64,000 bases of DNA from positions 434,001-498,000 of the forward strand of contig JACTVC010000027.1 of assembly GCA_018417955.1 (NCBI GenBank), written 5' to 3'. The notes under the pieces were generated by a model. The model was not told where the DNA came from. It saw nothing but the letters and a program-made list of their open reading frames with translations, and searched no databases. Origin of the DNA: Laccaria trichodermophora (lineage: Eukaryota > Basidiomycota > Agaricomycetes > Agaricales > Hydnangiaceae). The translations under genes and the position numbers were made by a program. Position 1 is the stretch's first letter. Every line of letters starts with the position of its first letter. This document shows, in pieces, positions 55,298 through 64,000 of the stretch.

Positions 55298-57266
55298 CTA
55301 CTGTCTGAGGGGATATTGGCGTGCAAAGACCGACCAGCGACCAGAAGGCGTACGTCCACCAGCCACAGCCTCCTCACGGTGATCCTCAGAGGCGGCCTTC
55401 CATCGGGTGCGTGCGTTGTAGTATGTTGCAAGCTTAACCTTGCGTCCGAACACATGCTCGAGCCGCTCTTCCAGCGTACCGAACCGTTTTCTCATCACCC
55501 GACTATCAATCTTCTCAAATGCATCCCGCATGTCAATTACATAGCAATTGGCCGGCCACTTTGAAGATGACTTATGCGAGGATGTCGAGACTGGGGAAGG
55601 TATAGAGGAGGGCGATGATGGTACCGGTGGAGAGGAGGGGCTTGTGAGAGCGAAGGAGGATGATGATGAGGGTCCTTGAGACACGGTGGATGTCCAGATG
55701 GATGAAGGGGATGTGGATGACGTTATGGGAGAATCAGGAATGGTGACGACAGGAATAGTGAGGGGAGTGAGACTCGGGAGGTGTCGCTTTCGTGCCGAGG
55801 CCTTGGGTGTGATGGTGAGGTCCAAAACTTGATTCTCAGAAGGGGGCGATGATCGAGGAGATGGCGTGAGGGTGGCTTTGCGCTTGCGCGACACTCGTAC
55901 ACTACTCCGATCACCTGGCATGTTGGTGCGAAGGTGAGTGTTCTTCCTCGTGACGGTGGCGAGTTCCTTGTCAAAGTCCAAGCACTTGACATTTCGGCAA
56001 CGAAAGAGGAGGTAGGCGTCGGTAGATACGGAATGGGGCCAGCTGGCATCCACTTGGACCCAGTGACGAGTGGGGATATTGTAGACGTCGAGAGCATCGG
56101 TGCCAAGCTTCTCCAGGGTCTTTGGGCACTGCGCTAATGTCCATGTCGGCCACCCCTGTGAAACTTGCACTGATAAAACCTCTGGTGGTGCACCATCCTA
56201 CAAGGAGCATTAAGAGGGATGCGGGCGACAAACATGACATTTACGACTGCTTACCTGTCGCCAAAACATGATGTAAAATTTGTGGAGCAATGCCACATCA
56301 CCCTGCGCTCGCCCTCGCTTCTTCAACGGTTGCAATGTCTTGTCTTCGTATCCCCGCATCCATTCAGAACGAAGATGGGTCGTGTGCTTCGGAGCCTTGG
56401 CGCTAGCGCTGGGGGGTGGTGCTGGAGGAGAGGGTGTAAAACGAACGAGGGACAATGGGCCAGAACGTGAGGAGACAACACGTGAGGAAGAGGCAACATG
56501 CGAGGAGGAGGCGATACGCGAGGAGGAGGCAAAGTGCGAGGAGGTAACGTGTGAGGTGGAGGCAAAGTCGGAAGGAGATGAATGAGTGTCGTTGCGTGGT
56601 GGAGAGTGACCGAGAGAAGCCGCAAGGGCTGCCTGATAATCAGCCTCTTCCTTGGCTTCGTCTGCAAGCTCCTGTGCACGAGCAAGGTCGGCCTCCCGTG
56701 TTGAAGCCTCCACAGAACGCATGAACTGGACAGTGGGGTCCATGTTCGCAATCGCATTCTGGAGCTCCTCCCCGGGGGAAAGTGATCGCGTGGGAGGGGG
56801 ATGGTAAACCGAGGAGGAAGACGTGGCTGCGGAAACCTGTGGTTGTTTTCCTTTCCGCTTATTGGCAACCACTGTAGCGACCGAGTGGATACCGCAACCT
56901 GTGCGCGCAACGCAGCACTTCTTGCACATCAGTCGAACGCAGACTGAATTTCCAACCCTGTGGCATGTGCTTTCGGTACACTTGGATGAGGCCTTGACAC
57001 TGACAGACGATGTGGTTGTAGAGGAACGAGAGGTGGGCGCTGACACGGCATCGGGCGCAACGCCTGGCATAAAGGTGTAGTGGTAGTGGTGGGCATGGCA
57101 CTGGAACAAAAGAGAATGAGCTTGTGCAAAGGGAGTGTCCTCGTCAACTTACCCGTATGTAATACTGGCCAGGGAAGTTACCACCTGCCGCAAGCTTGAC
57201 TTTCAGAGCACAATGACACGCAGGACAGGAATTTGGGCCGTTGATGTTGGGAATGACTGTATTCAT
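55298..57266 (-). CDS. Cysteine-rich zinc-finger protein, about 620 aa
   Basis: Start ATG at 57266 (MNTVIPNINGPNSCPACHC). Exon 1 (41 codons, phase 0) ends at GTAAGT near 57143. Exon 2 begins CHAHHYHYTF, so CPACHC plus CHAHHYH form a GRF-like or ribbon-type zinc site split by the intron. Then KCTESTCHRVGNSVC..CKKCCVARTGCGIH is a second Cys/His cluster, followed by a helical, Ala/Glu-rich stretch (READLARAQELADEAKEEAD), and Ser-rich repeats (ASSSRIASSSHVASSSRV). An intron near 56252-56199 joins to DGAPPEVLSVQ. The last part has a Ser/Pro linker and a C-terminal domain with WPANCYVIDMRDAFEKID .. VKLATYYNARTRWKAASED. This C-terminal pattern is common in basidiomycete proteins of unknown function. 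Its position next to a KDZ transposase may mark it as cargo, but no element ends were found. Confidence 0.65.
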
Positions 57267-57734
57267 GGTGGAAAGAGCGTGAAACGATGTTCGTGATGCT
57301 ATAGGTGACTATATGCGCATTAATGGAGGGGTATATAAGGTATTAACATGGGGGAAGAGGGAGACGCAGGCGGAATGCGTAGCGCCCTTGTTGTTTTGCA
57401 CGCCAAACATTCCGCCACACATTTCGCCACATACACCGCCAAACATTCCAATTCTGACATTTTTTGGGGGGAACCCCTTGGAATCGTGTCCGTTCTGCCC
57501 AGTCCTTACGCGGTACCCTTGCCTTTCACACTCCGCCTCCTATTTTTGGTAGTCGTTGGTGTTGTTGTGGTAGATGTTGGTGCTGTTTGCCAGTAGTACG
57601 AAAAGGGAAGGGTCCGCGTAAGGTACTGGTCGCGAGTCTAGTTATCAATTTATAAATCGCACCACCTTCCAGGCTTCCACTACCTTGCTTGTCCATTTGT
57701 TCGTCGCTATCATCTTGCACCTTCCTGTTCACCT
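57267..57734. promoter_or_regulatory. Divergent promoter region
   Basis: Between divergent genes. TATAAAT at 57651-57657 lies about 80 bp before the F-box start, and TATATAC (minus; 57332-57338) lies about 65 bp before the zinc-finger start. A GT-rich run is at 57550-57590. Confidence 0.45.
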
Positions 57735-58734
57735 ATGTCGGATCCCATTGATCAACAAGCCCTCGATCTGCCCAATGAAGTTTTACTACATGCTTTCCAC
57801 TTCTTCCCCTTGAAGGCCCTCATCATCGGGCGAACGGTATCTCAAGATTGGAGGCGGTTGATACCACTTGCTGATATCTCCCCCATACGCCGCGCACTCC
57901 TTGACTTCTACCTCACGCTCGTCAGCTCACCGATCTTTCCGCAAACCCGCCCTTGGGTCCTTGCTAACCTCCAGCCGTTCGACCGCCAAGCGTATATCGA
58001 TGACCTGATGCGTCAGCATCCCTATGTTCCAGAAGCCTTTCGCGTCTGGATCTTAGAGTGGCCAGCACGGGCAGTGATTGGGTGTGTGTGGCCAGGTTTG
58101 CCCAATCTCTACTCTAGAGAACCCTGTGTGGATGGTGTCCACCGAATAGAGGGCACAAATTGGCTGGCGCCAGTACCTCCTACGGTTTGTGCCATACCAT
58201 TTAAAAATTGTACCCCGGAAGCCGAATTCATTCCTGCGCTGTCCATCTTCCACGCCAACGAATCTACCATCTGGCTCATGCTTGACGAGAGAGATACTCT
58301 CCGGGACAAGGTTTATACTTTCTTTGAAGGTGGTAATGAGCTCTGGGAGGAGGATGGTTCGACGGAATGGGATGTCATTGATGCGGACTGGATCGGATGG
58401 CAACGACGGACGTGGAACAACATCGAAGCGACGGCGAGGCGAAGAGCCCAGCAAAACATACCAATCCTCCAGCTTGAGACAATGCCACCAGACGTACCTT
58501 TCGTCACCCGCTGGTATCGTACTAAACATTTTCGGCGCAATCAACTTCAAGCACATCCCTGGAAGCGGAGGGATGATCCCGAGGTGCGGGAAGCTTTGTT
58601 CTTCGAAGACGTATGTTCTTTTCCCCTCTGTTACGCCTAGAACTTATGGAAACTTCTTATTACAGACTAATGTAAGAGATTTTGGGGAATTGATCACGGT
58701 TGATATCCTCCCCCCTCCTAGCGAATCAATCTAA
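57735..58734 (+). CDS. F-box protein, 314 aa
   Basis: Two exons: 57735-58610 and 58666-58734; intron 58611-58665 (GTATGT..TTACAG), phase 0, ending ILPPPSESI and TAA. Residues 10-55 (LDLPNEVLLHAFHFFPLKAL .. SQDWRRLIPLADISPIRRA) form an N-terminal F-box, expected to bind Skp1 in an SCF ubiquitin ligase. The rest (TWNNIEATARRRAQ, HFRRNQLQAHPWKRR) has no recognised repeat domain and should choose the substrate. F-box families are greatly expanded in Agaricomycetes. The gene looks intact. Confidence 0.8.
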
Positions 58735-59700
58735 CTAGAAACGTCCCGAAATGTGTCCCTTGTAAATTAGCTACATACCTGCATGTAGCTGAGTTTTATT
58801 GGGAAGGCCTCCAATTCGCCAATGAGTGGGATCCGACATGGCGCATGACGGACATCTGAGGGTGATGAAAACGAGATGCCGAGTTTGCGACTCGCGTTCG
58901 AGTCGTAACAACTTGGCATGTAATAGGTCGCCGTACTCTGAGAAAGGAATTGTAATAAAGTACATGTAATGGCAATATCAAAGGCTACGTATACGTATTA
59001 ATACCAGCCGAAGCAGCATCGTATGCCGGTTCTCAATGCGGCGAAGGATTCGTAGAGGTCTATCCTCAAAAAACACATTGAGGCTTGAACGAGGGGAAAT
59101 ACTATGCCGTCATTCGGACCCCATGAGATGTGTTCGTTCCTAACACAGGTGCAAGCAAGAGCCAATTCATGATGAACCACGAGATCAGCGTTGCCGTCCT
59201 TAGTGTCCATGGATCGGCTGCCCCCCTAATGAATCGTTCCATCTTCGATGGAAAGGAGATCCATCGTCGGACTCGGACACGTGTCCACAGGAACTCCAGA
59301 CGTCCTACGTTTCACTGTGCTGGTGTTGGTTGGGGGAGAAGAGAGGTCCATGAATCAATTCCGAAGAAAGGACCTGTGATATTGGGCTCGGAGAATGGGC
59401 GAGGGGGGGAGGGAGGGGGGAGACATAGCGGGACTTCACCGCGTTCGAGAAGCAACAACCAAGATACCGTGCGAGCAATCCCAGTTCACACTGACCCTGG
59501 GGTGGTGACGGGTCCGTAAATGTGGGTGATGACGGCCGCATCTGCAGAAAGGATGGAGATCGAAGCAGGAACGAATCAGCACTTGTCCGAAAAGAGGCAT
59601 CCTGTCTGACTTCGTCTTGGTAGGTATCATCTCCGATTCCTCCTCCGCTGACTTGACTTGTGCGGTTTTGACAGGTGAGACGGCGCAGACTTCACGGGCC
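58735..59700. other. No gene recognised
   Basis: GC-balanced sequence with short open frames on both strands, none with a domain. A minus-strand Pro/Ser-rich frame (59541-59305) may be an exon of the BRCT-containing remnant, unproven. Confidence 0.4.
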
Positions 59701-59721
59701 CATCTCCTTCATTTCTTTTTC

Positions 59722-60200
59722 AATCCCCCGTCCCACATCCCAAGGAGTCCACACCAGGGGCGACGACGATGTATTTCTCCACTCCAACTGTGAGGTTGCG
59801 CCATTGGACAAAACAGTCTTCGAGCCAGGTATGATTTACTACTGGGATAGACCAGGAGAGTGTTTTCCTTGCTTTTGTTCCTGGGAGGCTGAGTAGTGAA
59901 ATGGGTAAGCGATCGGAAACAGAAGGTCGGAAAGGAGAGAAGGAAGAGAAGATGGGAAGCAAGAAAAAGAGGGGGAGAAGGGGACGGAAAACAGAACGGG
60001 AAAGGGCACGTACAAAGCGGCTATGAATACTGTATTATAACCATCGTACTTGGGGTGAACACGGCACCCATGGCCGCAATGAGTTCTTGAGGTACTTCCG
60101 GGCTTCGCCTGGATAGTTCATTGCCGTGATTTCCTGTTAAGACGTTAGCATCACCATTCATACATTGGGAGAGGTAAAGAACTGGAAGAAGGGCTACGTA
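59722..60200 (-). pseudogene. BRCT-domain fragment
   Basis: One exon-like piece (about 60190-60055) reads PEVPQELIAAMGAVFTPST, like the start of a BRCT core. A second (59893-59730, after a CACTACTCAG acceptor) reads IPVVNHTWLEDCFVQWRNLT and EKYIVVAPGVD, the W-containing last helix of a BRCT domain as in fungal repair/Ty1-regulation (Rtt107-like) proteins. The frame breaks soon after PGVD and the two pieces do not join in an obvious phase, so a remnant or a poorly resolved exon set. BRCT domains bind phosphoproteins in DNA repair. Confidence 0.5.
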
Positions 60201-63200
60201 CATGCAGGGAAATTTTCTCGATGGGATTTTTCAGCACGGGGTAATGCAAGAGTTGTCCAATGTTGCAGGGGCTCCGATCGTCTTACCACTCCGGAAAGCC
60301 TGCCAATCCAATACAAAGTCATTAATCCAATACAAAGTCATTACTCTATCTCCCGAAAGAAGTGAAGCCAAGGAAAACTGTCCGATGTTGGTAGCTGTTA
60401 CCTTGTCAGTTTGATTGGGAAGAGTTTGTTGTAAGACATACTTCAGCTGCGCAGGCTACGGGGGCAGGCGGTATGAGTTTATGCGATGTAGGGAAGCAGC
60501 CACAACGGGGGCCTTCCCTGACGACGAGGGGCCCACGCCGGAAAGTCTAGAAGGGTATACAACAGCCATTGTGACTTACACCTCTGAGGATAAAGGTCAG
60601 TTCACGTTGGTAGGAATGAAATGGCGACTGCATACATACCTTGAACTCGTCCTCTGGAGCTGCCATTCCTCTCAACATTCTACACCGCCGAGGTTCACCT
60701 TCTTAAGAAAAGGATTCTGCTAATTCTGGAGGCATGGTGTGGTCCCCGACTACGGTACTCAAATGTTGGCCAGCGGAAAGAAGGTCGACCTGATGATTCG
60801 ATTGGGAACGCAAATCACGTCCTTCATAATTTCTCTTCTGGGAGCTTGACGCGGCTCGTCGAAAGTGTGGGTCCCCATATGTCACCCTGCACTGCATCTC
60901 CCAATCATCCCTCAATAAAAAATTCCATCACGACCAGCGGCCACCTCATCTAGGCAGGTGCGTGTGGCAACCGAATGGCTTCATGAATTACGGCCGGGTT
61001 ATGATCACTCTCAACGAGTCAGGTAAAACATTCACTTTCCCTGCGCTCAAAGGGAGTACCTCCGGAGTTTCTATGGGTAACACCCAATGCGCATCGTGCG
61101 GACGACGGAGAAGCAACACCTCATCCGGCTTTTAGGGATGTGCAAGATTACAGCATGCGCGAAGGATCATGGTGCATCGGTACAGATGATGCCCATGGTC
61201 GTTTTCGAATGGTGGGGAAGCCGAAATGGGGCAGAAAATGTGGATCATGACCAATGTCGGGATGCGCCGTCTGGGGTTGAGTGTGTCAAGTATTACTAGT
61301 GAGCGAACGGGAAGGCTGTGCGTTGGGGGCATAAAACGGGACGAACAGTTGAGCCTTTAGGAAGGGCCGTTGGGTCTGGAGTAAGAAATTTTCGCTTGTC
61401 TGGCTGTACGGCTGTGTTCTGACATTCACCCAGCTTCCTGAGACGGGGAATCATTCATGAGTAGAATTTGGTTTGGTTCATCTCGGCGGAGGGTGGACAC
61501 TGTTCAGAACTTCATGGAAAAAGTCGCGATTGATAGGGATATCGTTGAGCGAGTGCAGACGAGCTGAGCCGGACCATATGACACCAGAACCATCATTTTC
61601 CAGAGGGTCTTCTGAACGACATGATAGGCAACCGTGGTTAGGTAACGAATGCATGGATACTGCATTTTGGGGGGGGGGGGGGGGTCAAGGTATGCAGCGA
61701 AATTTGGCGGAGACGGCGGACATCGGATGAATATAGATGACGGTTTGCATACGTCGGATGAGGGGCCGTATAGAAGAAGTCGTCGTTGAGAATGTTCGGC
61801 ACAAAATTCCGTTCTACATATTGATTGCGAACGGAAGACGCAACCTGCTAGAAGCAGGGGCAGAGGAAGGCTGCTGTGAAAGGCTCGAAGAGAGGTAGAA
61901 AGTCGGAAAAAGGGTCAGGGTTGAAGTTACTCTTGCCGCTGGGACTAAGACTTGGACATCGTGCCCTATAGATTTATCAGCGTACGTACTGGTCAAAAAT
62001 CAAGTGATCTCACCTCACAAAGGCAAGTCGGTACTTCCTCGCCGGATTCTTAGCCTCTATCCAAATCGACGGTCTTTGAGCTGGCTCATTGAAGCCAGTC
62101 TCGGAGTCGACCGACTCATTTTTTGAAATGAAGATGCATAAGGACATATTAACCGTTCCGAGTTGTCGGACGCCAGGTACCAAGAATGAAAACATCTTGA
62201 CACGTATATCGCGCTGGAATGGAGGAAAGTCGTGAACGGCAGTCCCAAGACGGTAAGACTTCCTACCTTTCAATCCTGCGGCATCATGGGGGGCATAGAA
62301 CCTCTGTGAGAGGAACCTAGGCGATTCTAGGAGTTCTTGTTTGGCGAGGGATGGCACAGCTGGGAAAAAGAAAAAAACGTGCGTGGTTGGCATGGGCCGT
62401 CAAAGTTATTTGCGGTGATGTTGAGTATGGTCATCCTGGATCCCCATACGATGCCTTGTCAGACCGCAATTCGATAGGCCAAAATGTTCAGAACCAGACG
62501 CGAGTTGGAGACCCAGAGGATAAAAACTTTGCCAGCCAGATTTCTAGAGGGGGCTGGCCTGGGAAAGGCCTGCGGTCTAGGCATCAGTGAATAATTATAG
62601 TCACTATTGACGAATCAGTACCTTGAATCAAAGGTGCGCTTTCCTGAGGTCTACAGAGGTCGAGGTTCAGTGTGGGCAACCTCTGCATCGGCGCCGGGGT
62701 GAATTCTCAGTCATAGACCTCTTTTACTCTATGCATATCTTCCAGCTAGGAACAAGAACCACAACGAAGCTGAGGCCACAAAACGGCTGCCGTCATTGGG
62801 GTGTGCGCCAGCCAGAACGTTGAAGCGACACAAATCATGCAAAAATTGGCAATCCGAGCAGAGGTCTGCCTTCAGATCTGCGACAATCCATGAAACGAAC
62901 TGAGCCTCAAGTGGCCTTTCCAACCCTCGGGCAAACTGCCGACTGACCGTGCGCTTCACAATCTGAACAGGATGCTTCGCAAAAGGCCAGCACTGTGGGT
63001 TCAAACATTCAAGCACGTCACATCAGGAATACAGGCCTGTGAGTGTTCTGCCTCATTTCGCGAACCCGTGCTGGCGTACTAGAATTCACCTCCCCAGAAT
63101 CTTCGGATGACGAAATCGTTTTGGGAAACCCTCGGACTGCAACAAGGATTTGGGAAGACTCTCCTTTGGAGGACGGATAATTCCGCAGCAAGAATTAGAA

Positions 63201-64000
63201 TTCAGCTCGTCGAACGTCCAGAGGAGGTCAGTCCTATTTCGTGCAAAGGTTGACGATAATATGCCTTTCATAAAGAACGTTTTCACTTACCTGGAAAATG
63301 ATATGCGACACCCCCGATATGTTTACAAAAAAGACAACTTGAATATTTGTGGAGAGCATCGCCGCTGGAGGCACCTCCGATCCGTTGGGATCCCGGAAGT
63401 ATGACGGCATGAATTCATCTGGGAAAAGTGGAAGACGACGCCGGTAAGAGACTTAGCGGGGAACACACAAAAATGGATGGCACCTTGTAGAAATTTTGGA
63501 GATTACATTGGAGATTACAGGCAGAGAAAGAACTGGGGTGGCCGCAATCAGACGAGCGTGCAGAATGACTTTGGGGAGCAGCCGCTCCTAACCTGGGGAT
63601 CGAGCCACCTCTCTGCGTACAATCGTGCCCAGACACATCCGTGCGCAGCAGCCGCTCCACAAAAGCCGTCAAGCCACATACGGCGAGGCACCGACCAATA
63701 TGGAGGCCGCAAAATGGCGGATAGGAACCAAGAATTCTGTCCCACTGGATGAAACCCCGGATGTTGCTGCCTTGTGTAGGACAAATATCCGAACGAGAAA
63801 TGTCAGAAGTCGTTCAGCCATCTGGTAAGTATATGCGAACGGTCTGTTGGAAGCTCCGCATCGCCAGCGAGAACGCAGTAGGACGGACCAGCTCGATCGG
63901 AGAAAGTCGGGCCCTCATGCAGACTCTTGTGCGACACTATCAGAAACGCCGGGGGACAGCTCGACAACTGGTTACTCACTGTAAGCAACCCCCTCTTTGA
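60201..64000. other. Unassigned; possible small exons on minus strand
   Basis: No known domain recognised. Candidate minus-strand exons flanked by plausible splice sites: 62366-62010 (PSLAKQELLESPRFLSQRFY .. PSIWIEAKNPARKYRLAFV), 63005-62760 (KHPVQIVKRTVSRQFARGLE .. DLCSDCQFLHDLCRF), 63240-63090 (FARNRTDLLWTFDELNSNSC). On plus, a GTAAGT donor at 63825 follows an open frame. CpG content is normal. Whether these belong to one gene, several, or decayed sequence cannot be settled by eye. Confidence 0.3.
61669..61684. repeat. G16 homopolymer
   Basis: Sixteen consecutive G on plus, prone to length error. Confidence 0.95.

Overview
The window is fungal nuclear DNA, most likely from a mushroom-forming basidiomycete (Agaricomycetes). 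Genes are cut by many short GT..AG introns of about 40-70 bp. Three different KDZ-superfamily transposases are present, together with protein families typical of these fungi: a JmjC-like protein, an OTT_1508-like deaminase, an F-box protein and a fungal TET/JBP oxygenase. All calls come from reading the sequence; no database search was run.

Layout. 1-4409 (-): 5' and central part of a multi-exon JmjC-like gene that runs off the left edge. 4755-6025 (-): OTT_1508-like deaminase gene whose 5' part stops at the edge of a transposon. About 6026-25314: a composite KDZ DNA transposon of about 19.3 kb, bounded by 69-bp terminal inverted repeats inside longer, weaker inverted subterminal regions. Its left arm holds an array of degenerate tRNA-like repeats. 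Its body carries seven genes: a 75-aa beta-rich protein, a TET/JBP dioxygenase, a coiled-coil protein, a CxC2-type KDZ transposase, a WF-motif protein with an acidic/basic tail, an FDF-repeat protein, and a six-cysteine/coiled-coil protein.

25315-36562: a graveyard. A CpG-depleted second copy of the last cargo gene is split by a 2.53-kb foldback element. Degenerate GGGCCCAA repeats and a ~95-bp satellite follow, the satellite being split by a 1.42-kb near-perfect palindrome with an 8-bp target duplication. Then come a short element and a fragment of the big KDZ element's right end with an internal ~88-bp inversion. 36902-41256: a KDZ element of the CxC5/CxC6 type with ~230-bp GGAAT-rich inverted repeats and one premature stop, abutting the integrase of a decayed Ty3/gypsy element (41257-45207, -).

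45208-52950 has few genes: a duplicated intron-containing eIF4A fragment, tandem repeats, and a 1.45-kb element with a 10-bp target duplication. 52951-55161 (+): a third, apparently intact KDZ transposase of the CxC5/CxC6 type. 55298-57266 (-): a cysteine-rich zinc-finger protein. 57735-58734 (+): an F-box protein. 58735-64000: mostly unassigned, with a BRCT-domain remnant (-).

How it fits together. Fungal TET/JBP oxygenases carried by KDZ transposons are an established association. Here the oxygenase sits with six other genes between recognisable inverted repeats, and homologous sequence just outside the element has lost CpG in the TG/CA pattern expected from 5-methylcytosine deamination. 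A reasonable hypothesis is that the element encodes its own cytosine-modification and chromatin-interaction kit; this is inference. Exon boundaries were placed by eye, and several 5' ends are uncertain.
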